From contig OY783193.1 in assembly GCA_963678675.1 (NCBI GenBank), positions 34,138,430-34,202,429 of the forward strand: a stretch of 64,000 nt of DNA. Direction: 5' to 3'. The translations under genes and the position numbers were made by a program. The DNA comes from Xiphydria camelus. Lineage: Eukaryota; Arthropoda; Insecta; Hymenoptera; Xiphydriidae. Under the pieces are notes generated by a model. That model was not told the DNA's origin. It was given only the letters and a program-made list of their open reading frames with translations, and searched no databases. This document shows, in pieces, positions 19,647-30,889 of the stretch (within the stretch, counting starts at the first letter, position 1; the number at the start of each line of letters is the position of its first letter).

Positions 19647-22600
19647 ATGAATCGCGGAAGCAACGCGCCGATCTCGCTAATTTTGCTGCTCGCGATCGTC
19701 GCTGCTTCGTGTAAGTGTGTCCGAACGATCGACGATGAGAGAGAGAGATGCTGTATGTATATATAAAGCGGACTCTGTTGGAAAAATAACATAGATTCGC
19801 ATAGATTCTCATAGAAAATTTGTAAAAATCCCATAGAGTCTCCACATGGGAGTTTGTTGTGCTTTTAACACAGCAATTCTCCGGATAGCCACCGATAAAA
19901 ATCTGAAAGGGTTGAATGAAAATGTATTGAATTCTATGTGTATCTTTAGAAGCAAGTAAAATATTGGACTGTTCTATTAGTAATAATTACTAATGAACCG
20001 ACAATAATTATTACGAATAAAACGACATGTACAGGTCTTCATTTTTTTTTACAGAATATTACTTGTATTTGCGGATACATATATAATACAATTCAGTAAA
20101 TTCTTATTTATCACAACTCAGATATACACACACTGAAAAAAATAATCTGGTAAATTTAACCAAAATTTAGGAGACTATAACCGAACCGTTTGGTTGAATA
20201 TCGATCCTCCATCTGTTTGGTTAAGCTAACCATTTTTTCTGGTTAGAATAACTACACGGAGAAAATTGAACAGTAACGATCACCAGCCAGAATAGTAAAT
20301 AGGTGACAACTTAGACAATATCGTATTGAATAATCCACAGCATAGCAATAAGGATGATTCGAGCAGTGATATGATTACTATTCTGCAGATCATTCAACAC
20401 GACATTGTGAAGCCGTCACCTATTAACTACTCTGCATGATGATCAATTACCGTTTAATTTTCTCCATGTAGTTAGAATAACTGAAAATGTTGTTAGAATG
20501 ACTAAATATTTGGTTCAATTTACTACTATTTTGGTTAGAATAACTAAACTCTTTTAACTAAATGCATTTTATCATTTTAATTAAGTTATTTTTCTGAGTG
20601 CATAGAATCCAATGAACTTCTTTTCAATGAGTCAAAAGCACATCAGATTCTCATCAAAATTATCTATGGGAATCTATGGGACCTTTTCAATGGAGATGAG
20701 AAACGCGACTGATAGATTTGAAACGGTCGTTCGCGCCTCAATTATGATAGCGGTCGTCTGTGAGATGTCGATAAGAATCTTTCAAGATGGCTTGTCCGCG
20801 GTTGAATGAGCCACGAACGATGATGACGCGTCGACTTAACGATCCGCATATTTTACCGTCATTTAACGTCGTCTTTACAGAGAGACAAAGTGAAACAGAC
20901 GTCGCATGGCGCGAACGATGTCCTTTCCTCTCTGCCACGTGGGAAAAGGATTTCACTCGTTGTATATATAAATTCAAAACTCGCTCATCCGTCAATCTTC
21001 GATGTAGAAACTCGACATTATTAACGAAAGTCGTCGCAACGATTAAATACACTTTTAAGCAAAAAACACTGTTAAAAGGGTTTTTAAATTTACTACGCAT
21101 TTTTCATAGAAAAGTATTATAAAGTTGCAGGCTAGGCGCAGTAATATGACTCATTCTGAATTATTTGCAATTATCAAAAAGAGTTTTTAATTTTACAACT
21201 TTTGCTGGAAAGGTATTTCATTTTTGGTATATTTAAAGTGATTTTGTAGTAAATTTAAATTATTCACTGAGATAAAAGTGCAGTAGATTTTGACTAAATC
21301 GGAGGTTACGGGTGGGCGAATGCAGATTTAATTACTTACAATTAGATTAATAATTGACTTGAATTAACTACAGTCTGTTTCCTTCAAAAAGCCGTTAATC
21401 ATTATAACTGATTTTATAAGTCGAAACAACTAATTCTGCATTTCCCCACCTGTAAATGTTGATTTAATTGAGAATATACGCATCATTTTTTCTCACACGG
21501 AGAAAAATAGACTTGGACATTCTGGCACTGAGTATCTAGATTCTGGCATTTTATGTGATCGACGGTGTCACTGGAGTGATAACTAGAGTTTTTTTATTAT
21601 AAGGCCATGCAAAATAGCATTTCATTCCTCTTATATGGCAAAAATTGATACAATGTAGTATATTATAAAATAATTTAGCACTTTTGGCAATACAGCTACC
21701 GTGTGGAGGAAAGAAGCCTAATATAAAGATAATCCCTAATATGAGACCCCTCACTATCTCCAGAATGACTGAGCTTCATCTGTTGGCATTTGCATTTGCA
21801 GACAGCTTATTATGCATTTCATTAAAGTGTATACCATGCAAAAATTGTTGAATCTATCGTCCAAGAAACGAAATAATCCTGAAGTTAAATGTGTGTGAGA
21901 CCCGTTGCCTCTTACAGACGAAGTTACATATGATTGTGTGCGTTTTTATTTAAAAAAAAAGAGAAAGGGTATCTCATATTACGCTCCTTTCCTCTATACA
22001 GAGGAAAGTAAAGTACTGTTTTTCTTATTTTTCAATTCCTATTTCTTATTTTTCTCCATCTATCCGTTGGCTGTATTGCCAAAAAAATACCAATTTATTT
22101 TAAAATGTGCTATATTGTGCAAATTTTTGGTATATAAGAGGAATGAAGTACTATATGTTTGGCAATATTTTGCAAAAACTCGAATCGTCACTCCAGTGCT
22201 ACACAGTCGATCATGTAACGCCAGAATCTGTGTACTCAGTGCCAGAATGTGGGCATTCAGTGCTCTTCACTTCAAATCCATTTTTCTCCTTACAATGTAT
22301 ATCTTCTAAATTACATTTTTTTAATCGCACAGGTATAGTAATTCGAACGGAAAATCTTCTATGATAAATACTTCATTTTACACATAAAGTGTACGATAAA
22401 AACTTTTAACAGTGTAACTGAATGGTAATTGAATATTCCTGTGTTGATGGCATAATTATTTGATTCGAATGAATATCAATTCGATTCAATCAATGATATT
22501 TATACACATAATATGATAAGTTAAATCGACATTCATTCGAATCAAATAAGTGTGCTATTAGGAATATCTTCAATTACCTTGATTATTTGAAACAAGCAGA

Positions 22601-23045
22601 GTTTTTTTTCAGAATAAATTTATACGTATAAATGGCAATAAGCCGAGTAGAGCATCTACAACGTCGGCGGTGAAAGCGTCGTTTTTCCGTGGCGTTTAAT
22701 CACCTCGAACGCGCTTTTCCCTCGTCGCATAGCCTCGCAAACTGAATATCAATGCGCTCGCAACTCCGAAGCCTGTAAACGCGTCCCTCACACGATTCCA
22801 AGGTATCCTCATGTACGCGACGCGCTTTTCTTGCAGGTACCGCGCCAAATTGCACCGCGCCGACTGGCTTGACCGGATACTGCGTTTCCTTCCAAGACTG
22901 TCCGCCGCTGATCAGACTGATCCAATCGGTACCGCTCCGACCGGTCGACAAAGAGTACATACTCGCGTCCCGATGCGGCTCGACCGCGAGCGGCATGCCG
23001 AAGGTCTGTTGCGTTCCCGATTTCGCGTCGTTTCCTCGAAGCTGA
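19647..23045 (+). CDS. Secreted CLIP-domain peptide, two exons, 90 aa
   Basis: Exon 1 (19647-19710) has a strong start context (GCCACCATGA) and encodes a signal peptide, MNRGSN then ISLILLLAIVAAS, ending at donor GTAAGT. The intron is 19711-22836, with acceptor TTTTCTTGCAG. Exon 2 starts at 22837 and its stop is TGA 23043-23045. The joined codon is TGT (Cys22). Six cysteines, C27, C37, C43, C68, C79 and C80, fit the CLIP fold (C-x9-C-x5-C-x24-C-x10-CC), including GYCVSFQDCPPL and PKVCC. CLIP domains sit in front of insect clotting and melanisation serine proteases, where they control activation in hemolymph. No protease domain follows: the frame stops ten residues after the last cysteine and no good donor precedes the stop. 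It may be a stand-alone CLIP peptide, a truncated gene, or a gene whose protease exons use a donor I cannot see. Confidence 0.7.
20131..20600. mobile_element. MITE family A copy in the CLIP intron
   Basis: It runs from CACTGAAAAAAATAATCTGG to GTTATTTTTCTGAGTG, with the family core split by a nested element at 20265-20468. Without that insert it is about 265 bp. Confidence 0.75.
20265..20468. mobile_element. MITE nested in family A, 204 bp
   Basis: The inverted ends are CACGGAGAAAATTGAACAG and the inverse finishing AATTTTCTCCATG; TA lies on both sides. The interior is an imperfect palindrome (for example CTATTCT and ACACGACATT arms). Confidence 0.75.
21265..21497. mobile_element. MITE family C copy in the CLIP intron
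   Basis: It starts CACTGAGATAAAAGTGCAG. Inner GGAGGTTACGGGTGGG and CCCCACCTGTAAATG are inverted. It is the same family as 14487-14709. The right end abuts the next element. Confidence 0.7.
21496..22291. mobile_element. Large foldback element in the CLIP intron
   Basis: The left end (CACGGAGAAAAATAG, then GACATTCTGGCACTGAG) is inverted at 22200-22291 (CTCAGTGCCAGAATGTG). Inner blocks such as CCTCTTATATGG and TATATAAGAGG also pair, so most of the 800 bp folds back. No ORF of note. Confidence 0.7.
22430..22610. mobile_element. Diverged family B-like MITE in the CLIP intron
   Basis: Arms GGTAATTGAATATTCC and GGAATATCTTCAATTACC are inverted. The inner TTATTTGATTCGAATGAATA pairs with TTCATTCGAATCAAATAA, the family B interior. 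The ends are eroded. Confidence 0.55.
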
Positions 23046-23513
23046 GAATATCTCAACGACGCTGATCATCGCATGACGCGCGAAGAAAACTGAGATGCGA
23101 GAGACGCAGAAATGAAACGGTTAGGAACTTAACTTAACAATGAATGCATTGAGAACAAAAATGTACTCGAGTCAAATAATTAAACGTGTTTTTGAATAGT
23201 CGTAAAAACATGTTTATTCGATCAGACTGAATATTGATTGAGTATATGTAGGGGAATGTCGTCAGGGTCGGCCTGTCGTCTAAGTCGGCCATTTGCGATA
23301 TTTCAGCTTATAAAACTAGTTTCGCAACTATCTGGAAGCGCGGTAAAACTTCTATTGATAACAGCAAACTTTTCGCGGCAACACGGAGTTTGAAGCGTGA
23401 AATTAAAACGTGTTATGTACTCGGCGGTATGGGAAAGACGAACAAAGCTTTCCAGTATCAGTGAATACGGTACCAGAACTTGAAGCTAAAACTTGCAATC
23501 GTCAAAGTAAGCA

Positions 23514-23740
23514 TACAGGGTGTCCCAGAAAATACACGCCAAACGATTATCAAACTATACGGAGCGTCTGTCGCATTCACCACTATTGAGATGATCGATG
23601 TCTTTCGGACTGGAACGTCTATTCGGTTCGTGTCTGGGCTGTCGGTATTACCACCGAATTTTAGAGAACCATCTTGGATCGGGTGCGTCTACCGATATGC
23701 AACCCGCTACGCTGGCGTGTATTTTCTGGGACACCCTGTA
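23514..23740. mobile_element. MITE with perfect 28-bp inverted repeat, 227 bp
   Basis: It starts TACAGGGTGTCCCAG and AAAATACACGCCA and ends in the exact inverse, 28 of 28 bases matching. The outer TA is probably the target duplication. The ORF spanning it is not a gene. Confidence 0.85.
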
Positions 23741-23947
23741 TAAGTGTGTCATGTGGTTATCCTTTAGGAATGAACCAAGAGGATAATTCAATTTGATAAC
23801 CCGTTTGGTTGCGGTGTGATGCGATGCGGTCCTAGTGTTTGTCGTCAAGGTTGGACCATTTGTGTAGTCAGGGTTGGCCACCGTGATTTTTTTTCTTGTC
23901 GGGGTAATAACAACACTTCGTCATTTTTTGATGCTACGAAACGTTAA

Positions 23948-24154
23948 AAACGTGGGCGTCCGCCCAAAAAAGTGCAGAAAAAGCCCTCTTCGGATGAAGA
24001 CGAGGACTTTTTCCTCATCTGCTTGGAAGCGATGCCTCATCGCTTGAATAGTAACAATTCCGTTGCATGCATTGAATGCAAAAGAGAAGTGCATTTGAAG
24101 TGCGTAAAAATGAGGACCAGTTACTTCATTTGTCAAAACTGCGATTCAGAATAA
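23948..24154 (+). pseudogene. C-terminal fragment of a pogo-type transposase: AT-hook plus zinc finger
   Basis: After a TAA at 23945 the frame reads KRGRPPKK, an acidic patch (SSDEDEDFF), then paired metal ligands in PHD-like order: a single C, CIEC, HLKC and CQNC, followed by a stop. Such basic tails with a PHD-like finger are found at the C-terminus of insect pogo/Tigger transposases. The DDE core and the HTH are missing, so this is a remnant and not an active enzyme. Confidence 0.6.
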
Positions 24155-24794
24155 TTTAGCGCCTACATTTCGTCGATTTTCAGCGGCTGGCCAACCTGGA
24201 CAGCACTGGCCAACCTTGACAGTATTTCTAATTTTTTAAAAATACCCATTACTTTTTTATTTTTCATCCAATCAATTCGTAATACCTCGGAAAAGTTGTC
24301 TTTTTTCCGGACCTTTCTAAGAATGCGCAGTACCTAATTATAAGAATTCTTTTTTACGTGGAAATTATGGGCAAAAGTCAAAACTATGGCCAACCCTCAC
24401 GACATTCCCCTAAATATAATTGATTTAATTGAATATCCATTTGAATCAAATCGGTATTCATTCATGGCGAAAAAGAATTAATTGGATCTACTTAAAATTA
24501 CTTGCAGGTTCGCAAGTAATTATTTATTTACAGCAATTTAATCGTTCTTCATATTAATTTGATATTTCTTCCTTGCAATCACATACTATTTAAAATGATT
24601 GTAGGGAATAAATATTTAATTGATGTATTAAAAAATGTCATTGATATAAATAAATAATTACTTGCGACTCCGCAAGTAATCTTCAGTAGATCTAACTAAT
24701 TATATCTCTCTGCATTAAAATCAAATAAATGTGCTCTTAAAACTATCCAAAAACACATTTACTTTGATCAAGCAAATTTTTTTCTTACTTTAGA

Positions 24795-25388
24795 CATAGA
24801 AAAGGTTGATTGCGATTTATCAACGGAATATTTGCAAGATCGCGGATAATTATTTATTTACAAATAATTTGTCGTCGAATCAAATCGATATTTCTTGCAA
24901 CAGTCATTGGAGTCTTGTCATTAACAAGTACCCACTTCCATTATTGATGTGTGATTACGAAGAAGAACTATCTAATTTCAAATCATTTCGAATAATTATT
25001 CGTTTCCTTCCACAAATGATTCCGTAATTAGGTTTAATTGATTTCTTTTCTCTGCGTAATAAAGTTCAATTTTTGAATTGCCGTTTTGTATACGCAGGTG
25101 ATAACTCTGCGAAGTCGTTCAAGTGACAAAGAATTAGAGCTCGAGTTATATGCACTTTAAAGAAATTGCAGCACTATATCAACAGAACAGTGTCCACTGC
25201 ACATGCGCTGCAACTTGCAGTCAAGCGCGGATTGATCGACACTCTACATCAGGATCTGTCAATTCAGTCAACATGCATAAATACAAAGTTTTGAATAACA
25301 GAAATTATTCAAACTCATTTCGTAAATGATGTATAGATATTTATATAATCTTATATCGCTCTTATCAATTATTAGTATCAATTATTAC
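24795..25388. other. AT-rich stretch with fragment of the neighbouring hairpin repeat
   Basis: 24830-24870 repeats the phrase ATAATTATTTATTTACA found in the hairpin near 24510. 25061-25388 is unique, with no gene. Confidence 0.4.
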
Positions 25389-25595
25389 GTGTACAACTTT
25401 GCTTCCGCCGTCTTTCCGAAATGCGAGGCTTTATTGTAGAAAACTGGTTATACATTTATGATTCAAAGTATTGTCCATATCGCTGGCCATTATTTTTTCC
25501 CACCTTTCGGACGGCATACGAATCCCGCGTTGAAAAATCTGACCATCTTTTGAAGCGATCCACGAATCGAAAACGGCGGAAGCAAAGTTGTACAC
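25389..25595. mobile_element. MITE with 23-bp perfect inverted repeat, 207 bp
   Basis: GTGTACAACTTTGCTTCCGC at the left is exactly inverted at the right (through CCGT). No second copy in the window. Confidence 0.75.
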
Positions 25596-25860
25596 CTAAT
25601 ATCCTATCTAATAAAATCCAGCACGATATAATCGAAAGTCGTGGTCACTTATCCCTATTGGTTAGTTGATAATCGATATCGATAATCGAAAGTCGTGGTC
25701 ACCTATCCCCATTAGTTAGTTGATAATCGATATCGATATAGTATTCGATAGTTAAAGCGGGGAAATTCAATTTGATAAAATTAGTGTTGAAGTAAATGTA
25801 AATGTCGTTATGAAATACGTTTTAGGCGCGCGCTTGCGCATGCAAATGGTCTAGTAACTA
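25596..25860. repeat. Repeat K with two 54-bp tandem units, copy 1
   Basis: It begins ATCCTATCTAATAAAATCCA. The unit starting ATAATCGAAAGTCGTGGTCA recurs at 25628 and 25682, each ending in ATAATCGATATCG. It ends in GCTTGCGCATGCAAATGGTC. A shorter copy with the same 54-bp period is at 29276-29406. Confidence 0.75.
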
Positions 25861-26407
25861 TTATAAGATAATTTAAGTTTCTCGTTAATTCGATATTCAT
25901 CTCAATAAAAGCAATTTTACGAAAATCTGAGACATATTCGTTTGACTTTCGCAATATTTGATTATACTCTGTTCAAGCCTTTTTACTTTTGTAATAAATG
26001 CGCACAGAGAGTACAAAAATTGTAACAATATTACGATTTCTCATTTTTTTTCCATTTATTGTACAGTAGATATGATTATCATATGAAATTCAGATCATGT
26101 TTCGAGCAGATAAGGCTATATTTTCATTATTCTCACCGCGCAGGCTCCAATCTGGAGTTATTAAACAATACCATTGTTCATTCGTCATATTGTTTATTAT
26201 ACAACCTTCGTAACTCCATCGAGATTAAGATTAATAATCACCCGAAGAGTTTCTCTAGACGCAAACGAGATTAAAAGTCTCCGTAAGAGAGAGAGGATAC
26301 GAATTTATTCGCAGGACCAAATCCGATACACCTCTATCCTAGAAACACGTCAGTCGGGCCCTGATGGGCTCTAGGGTGTGGTCTAAACAATTCCTGCTCG
26401 GATATCG
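25861..26407. other. AT-rich DNA upstream of the tRNA
   Basis: No repeat family or gene recognised. ORFs of 66-71 codons are within chance. Confidence 0.4.
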
Positions 26408-26480
26408 GACCGTGTGGCCTAACGGATAAGGCGTCGGACTTCGGATCCGAAGATTGCAGGTTCGAATCCTGTCACGGTCG
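26408..26480 (+). tRNA. tRNA-Arg, anticodon TCG
   Basis: All four arms fold: acceptor GACCGTG with CACGGTC plus discriminator G, D arm GCCT...AGGC, anticodon arm TCGGA-CTTCGGA-TCCGA with anticodon TCG at 26441-26443, and T arm GCAGG-TTCGAAT-CCTGT with the B box GGTTCGAATCC. It is 73 nt with no intron, and no CCA is encoded, as expected for a eukaryote. It reads CGN arginine codons. A run of seven T follows at 26486-26492. Confidence 0.97.
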
Positions 26481-26485
26481 TATAC

Positions 26486-26492
26486 TTTTTTT
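26486..26492 (+). terminator. Pol III terminator of the tRNA
   Basis: A T7 run starts six bases after the tRNA 3' end, the usual RNA polymerase III stop. Confidence 0.85.
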
Positions 26493-27204
26493 CCATTATC
26501 CTCGACGTCATCTCGATGACATTACACCACATCCACGTTAATCCAACCTCTGACTGCATACAGGCAGTCACGACTAATGCAACAATTAGATATATATGTA
26601 CTCATTTCGGATCGTATTTCCTTCATAAAATAAGACATTCCTTCAAATCCTCGTTAAATAACGGGAGCTTTATATTTTTTACCGAATAATCGCCAGAATG
26701 ACGAGGTGCGGTTGACTTTTAATCAGCGAGAAGTCGCTCGCCCGAATGAAAAGTACCAAATTAAGAGCTATTCGCTCGAATCCATTACACCAAAGCTACA
26801 TACGTTTTTCCGGGAAGACGATATTCGAAGATCGATAAATCGCCGTATTTCCGGTACCGCCAGTTTTTTGCGCGAGGCTCGTGGAATGGTAAAAGGTGCG
26901 CGTCGCGCATCGCGCACACGAATCGCGACGCCACGCCCGCGCGCGACGGTAAGGCAAGAACCGAAACCTCGATGAACATTTCTTCTTCGATACCTGACGT
27001 CTGCTGTGTTTGTTCTACGATCGATATCGCGCGGTCATAGAACAACGAACTCGTCGACTGAAAGAAAAACCGTTATGCGGGCTTTACACGGGTCGATTTC
27101 TGCCGCACGACTAGACCGCACGGTAAAAAATCGACTGTGTAGGTAAATGGCAAATCGACTGCACGGAAGGTGACTAAAATCGAAAACGCCAAAGTTGGTA
27201 CCTA
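26493..27204. other. Unique DNA, CpG-rich second half
   Basis: 26700-27060 is CpG-rich, with ORFs on both strands but no domain. Near 27060-27190 the phrase AATCGACT recurs loosely. No gene is supported. Confidence 0.4.
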
Positions 27205-27364
27205 CACTCAAAAAAATGTGGCCACAACTAGAAAAAATTATAGTAATTGCAGTGATAATTTTCTTCGCAATAGCAAGAATTCTTGATACGCTAGCATGTA
27301 TTTTTCTAGTTGTGTCTGAGGCAGCCAGAAATATAGCTGGATTAGCTAAATACTTTTTTCAGTG
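27205..27364. mobile_element. MITE family W copy 1, 160 bp
   Basis: It runs from CACTCAAAAAAATGTGGCC to TACTTTTTTCAGTG, TA on both sides. Nearly the whole element is palindromic around GAATTCTTG. The second copy, in inverted orientation, is at 61226-61382. Confidence 0.8.
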
Positions 27365-27885
27365 TAGTCTTCCAATTTTTGGTCATGCGACTTTTGGCCG
27401 CAGGCGGCGGGTGACTAAAATCGACCGTGAAAATGCTTAGTCGCAGGTGATCGCAGTACGTACAGATATTTTGCTTGTAGAAATTAAGTATGGATAAAAA
27501 TAATATAATACCATACTCTCTTTTTGGAATGCTATGAAAGGCATCCATGCTTATGGAACCCAAGAGAACGAGATTATAAGAGGAATGTGGTGTTCGTTTA
27601 GCGGCTCTCAAGTTTATTATTCAAGAAATGCATCTTACCATATCAGTAGAAGAGCTTATATAAATTGAAGATAAAACATTTACAAACCGCATATAACAGG
27701 GAGGCCACCAAGATAGCAAATTCAAAATGGAGTGGTGCGGGTGGGAGTTCTGCTCTACGTTTTCGAAGAAAATGACTTAGTCGCTTGCGATAAGCGACCA
27801 GCCGCACGGTGAAAATCGACCCGTTTAATACCCCGTTAGTTAGCTCTCGACTTTTCAAACGCAAAACGGATCGTTACCTCGAGCT
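27365..27885. other. Unique DNA
   Basis: No gene or repeat recognised apart from loose AATCGACCG-type phrases shared with 27060-27190. Confidence 0.4.
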
Positions 27886-28162
27886 TCGAGACGAGATTTT
27901 GAACCAACTATTTTAAGTTCACATCAGGTCGATTTTCTATTGCATTGAAACCCTACGTTAAGCCTAAAATAGTTCGTTAGTGAACATTTCACGAACTTTG
28001 GGTTCAAAAAAGAGGCTTAAAAGTTGAGCAGGCCAATATAACAGGTCAAATCCCGTGTAGAAATTTTAATAGATATTCAGTAGGATTCTTATAAGGAATC
28101 TCATCGAGATGATTTGGAAATGGAATGAAAAGCATCAAAGTAGGGGTAAAATTTCAACTCGA
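27886..28162. mobile_element. MITE family L copy, inverted
   Basis: It runs from TTCGAGACGAGATTTTGAACC to GGGGTAAAATTTCAACTCG with the core AAACCCTACGTTAAGCC. An inserted-looking stretch near 28040-28110 is absent from other copies. Confidence 0.6.
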
Positions 28163-28731
28163 CAAAAAGAGAAATAACAATCTCGTCGCGACGCCGTGGT
28201 CTTTTGTCGTCTCCCGTGCAAAGGATCGGACAAAATAGGAAAACCTCTGTGATGCAGTCGGGAGCGCGCGGCGCGCCACGATCTACGTGCGCGATGCGCT
28301 CGGCGCGGGGATGAGAGGCGGCGAGAACGCGGTTCTAGTTGACCCATGACCGGAAGCGTACGTGCCGGCTCGCGTAGATGCGAGGGGGAAATAACATCGG
28401 TCGTGGTGATGAGGAAAACGAGGGGCGCGAGACAGCAGATAGGGGGAAAGGGAGAGGGCGCGATAAATCAGTGCATGTGGACGTCGCGTGTCTACCTCAG
28501 GACGCTGCGCTTCCGATCGCTCGCGTGTGCGAGTACTTAACGTGACCGAAACGTGTCACCGTTCGTTTTCCGATTCGGATAAGCCTGCGATAAGGATCTT
28601 ATGCTCAGACACTCAACTTATCCGTGTGCGATGTTGTGCGGTTGTTGTGTGCGGTTGTGTGCCGAATAAATTTTTTGGCGCTTCGAAAAAGTTTAAAGTG
28701 AAATATAAAACCATAGATAAGACCGTATCTA
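28163..28731. other. CpG-rich island, possible promoter or 5' exon
   Basis: This is one of the most GC- and CpG-rich stretches of the window. It ends in a GTGCGGTTGTTGTGTGCGGTT phrase typical of untranslated leaders. Reading frames are long only because stops are rare at this composition. No TATA box, donor site or protein domain supports a gene outright. Confidence 0.25.
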
Positions 28732-28981
28732 CGTTGAAAAAAACAACTCGGTTAAAATGATAAAACGCATCTAGTTAAACGCATTAAGTCAAGTTATTCT
28801 AACCAAAATACTAGTCAGTTTAACCAAATATCAAGTTATTCCGATTAAATGTTTATCTATCTTAACCAAACGTTTAGTTATTCTAACCAAAAATTGGTCA
28901 ATCAAGACAAACAGATAGAGGATCCATATTTCACCAAGCGGCTTGGTTATGGTCAAATTGAACAGGTTATTTTTCATAGTG
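28732..28981. mobile_element. MITE family A copy, 250 bp
   Basis: It starts CGTTGAAAAAAACAACTCGG and ends GGTTATTTTTCATAGTG with TA on both sides. The core reads in the opposite orientation to the copy at 11213. Confidence 0.8.
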
Positions 28982-29118
28982 TATAGAGATAAACGAGAGA
29001 AGAATCAGAAACTCTACATGTGGCGATTATCATCGCTTCTATATCAATAAAAAGTTCGTTTAATTTTATCCGAGAAACTGGCCTGCATAGGATTAAATGT
29101 AACGCATCGTAAGATAGA

Positions 29119-29494
29119 CTATATATAAAAAAAAAACTGTATTTTTAATATACTTTTATTGAAAGCTTTTTTCCAATATGCGATTATGAAAATTAATATA
29201 ATATAAGTAGGTACTCCGTAATTATGAAAGTTAATACAATTCTTTGTGAAATTCCCCTTATAAATTTTATAATAATCCTATCTAATAAAATCCAACACGA
29301 TATAATCGAAAGTCGTGGTCACCTATCACCATTGGTTAGTTGACAATCGATATCGATAATCGAAAATCGTGGTCACCTAGACGCTTGCGCGTGCAAATGG
29401 TCTCTAGTGGAGTATATTAACTTTCATAATCACGTATTGGATAAAAGTTTTATCCTCTACAATTATATTAAGTGTAATACAATTTTGTATAGTG
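29119..29494. mobile_element. MITE family I copy with repeat K inserted
   Basis: The left half (AAAACTGTATTTTTAATAT, GATTATGAAAATT) and right half (ACTTTCATAATCACG, TACAATTTTGTATAGTG) are inverted. Between them, 29276-29406 is a copy of repeat K with its 54-bp unit. Other family I copies are at 34779-34948 and about 46528-46860. Confidence 0.65.
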
Positions 29495-30889
29495 CAAAAC
29501 CAATAGATGGAAATTGCGTGCAATATATTATATATTGATATATCGACTGAATATACAGTGTGTCCGGTAGAATGTGTGATAGATATACGGGTTGCCTGCT
29601 TTCAGGAGCAGCTGTGCGTCAATGTCGTCCATCGAGAGATTGAGAGGGGTTCTCCAAGACTCTCAGGATCAGTTGATAGATCCGACGAGAGAGCAGGCAA
29701 TATGTATATCGATTGTACATTCTCTCGAACACGTTGTATATTCGCACTCGGAGAAAAGTTCACTTGAATACGAATTTATTTACAAGAAGTAAACAGAAGT
29801 TTGAAATAAATAAACGTTCTGCGATGTACACAAGCGTTTGTTTTATTCAAATGAATCTTTGTTCCACATGAAAAAATTCCTATTTGCAATTAACAAACTT
29901 TCTAATATAGGTCTGTATTTAAATTAACTCTTCTCTCATTGTGTGAGTGCATTACAGACCCATAGAAAATATGAGGCGCAGTTTCTGATTACTTTCTTTG
30001 CACGAGCTTTCCAATCGATAAATTACCCGAAACCCTGCCTCCTACGTTCTTCGCGGAATCATCTACCTGCAATTCCAAACCCCCAAAAATCGACATTCAC
30101 GAGGAACCCTGGTATGACGAAAAATTTACCCGACTCGTCTCCACGCCTGTCCCGTAATAACTCGCATCCTGAAAACGTCTTCGCCGCCTCAGCCTGAGAT
30201 CGAGATCCCGCGTTTCTATTGCAATAGGCTTCGAGGTAGCGAGTCTCCTGGAAACCTCCCGGCAAAAAACAACCGACCGATCGATCGATCTCGGAGTTTT
30301 CAGGTAGTACCTCGGCACGACGTGAGCGAGACGAAAGGGGCGCGCAGCACCGGCGGTGACAAAGAAAAGCTGACGGCGACTCGAGGAAAACCTGTCGTCG
30401 CTACTCGTCGCTCGTGTTTACCCCGCTTATCTATAGATGGCGTCCGCGTGTAGGCCTCGCGCGTCGCCGTCGGGACGGTCGGCTGCCCGCTCTAACGCCG
30501 TAATTCTCCGGCAGAGTGGATAAGAGCCACCGCGCTATTACCGCGAGGATATATTATAAATAATACGTATAAGCGTCGCGCGCGCATCGCCTACCGCGCG
30601 TGGTTCGCTCTAATGCGCGATGCACCGCGAGCGAATCCTCTTATTACGCGGACGAGGAACATTTAGTCTGGCTCGCGATCTGAAAATTACAATCATATCC
30701 CGGCAAATTACACGCGGGATGGCAGGAATACCGCGGGCATCGGCGGCATCGATTAAGCTCACGCGAGGCTTACATACGTCGCGCTCGAGTGAGACATTTG
30801 ACGCGATGATATGTATCGCGATGCGATGTCCTGAATGCGTTGGGTGTGGAGGGAGTCGACGAGGGCTTGGAGCCCACGATAGACTTGTA
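29495..30889. other. Unique DNA with strong CpG-rich island
   Basis: 30000-30880 is very CpG-rich. I looked for splice-framed exons and known motifs on both strands and found none. 29495-30000 is AT-rich without recognised repeats. Confidence 0.4.

Larger units (their letters stand above)
23251..24410. mobile_element. Pogo/Tigger-like element, 1160 bp, TA target
   Basis: The inverted ends are GGGGAATGTCGTCAGGGT and GGGGAATGTCGTGAGGGT, with TA on both sides. The interior has further GTCAGGGTTGGCC motifs and, at 23948-24154, the C-terminal tail of a transposase. It is itself interrupted by 23514-23740. It is far too short for a full transposase gene, so it is internally deleted. Confidence 0.75.
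23151..24789. mobile_element. MITE family B copy split by a pogo-like element
   Basis: The left arm (AATTAAACGTGTTTTTGAAT) and right arm (AAAAACACATTTACTTTGA) are inverted as at 13044-14884. It is interrupted by the element at 23251-24410 and by a hairpin at about 24482-24704 with ACTTGCAGGTTCGCAAGT-type arms. Confidence 0.65.
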
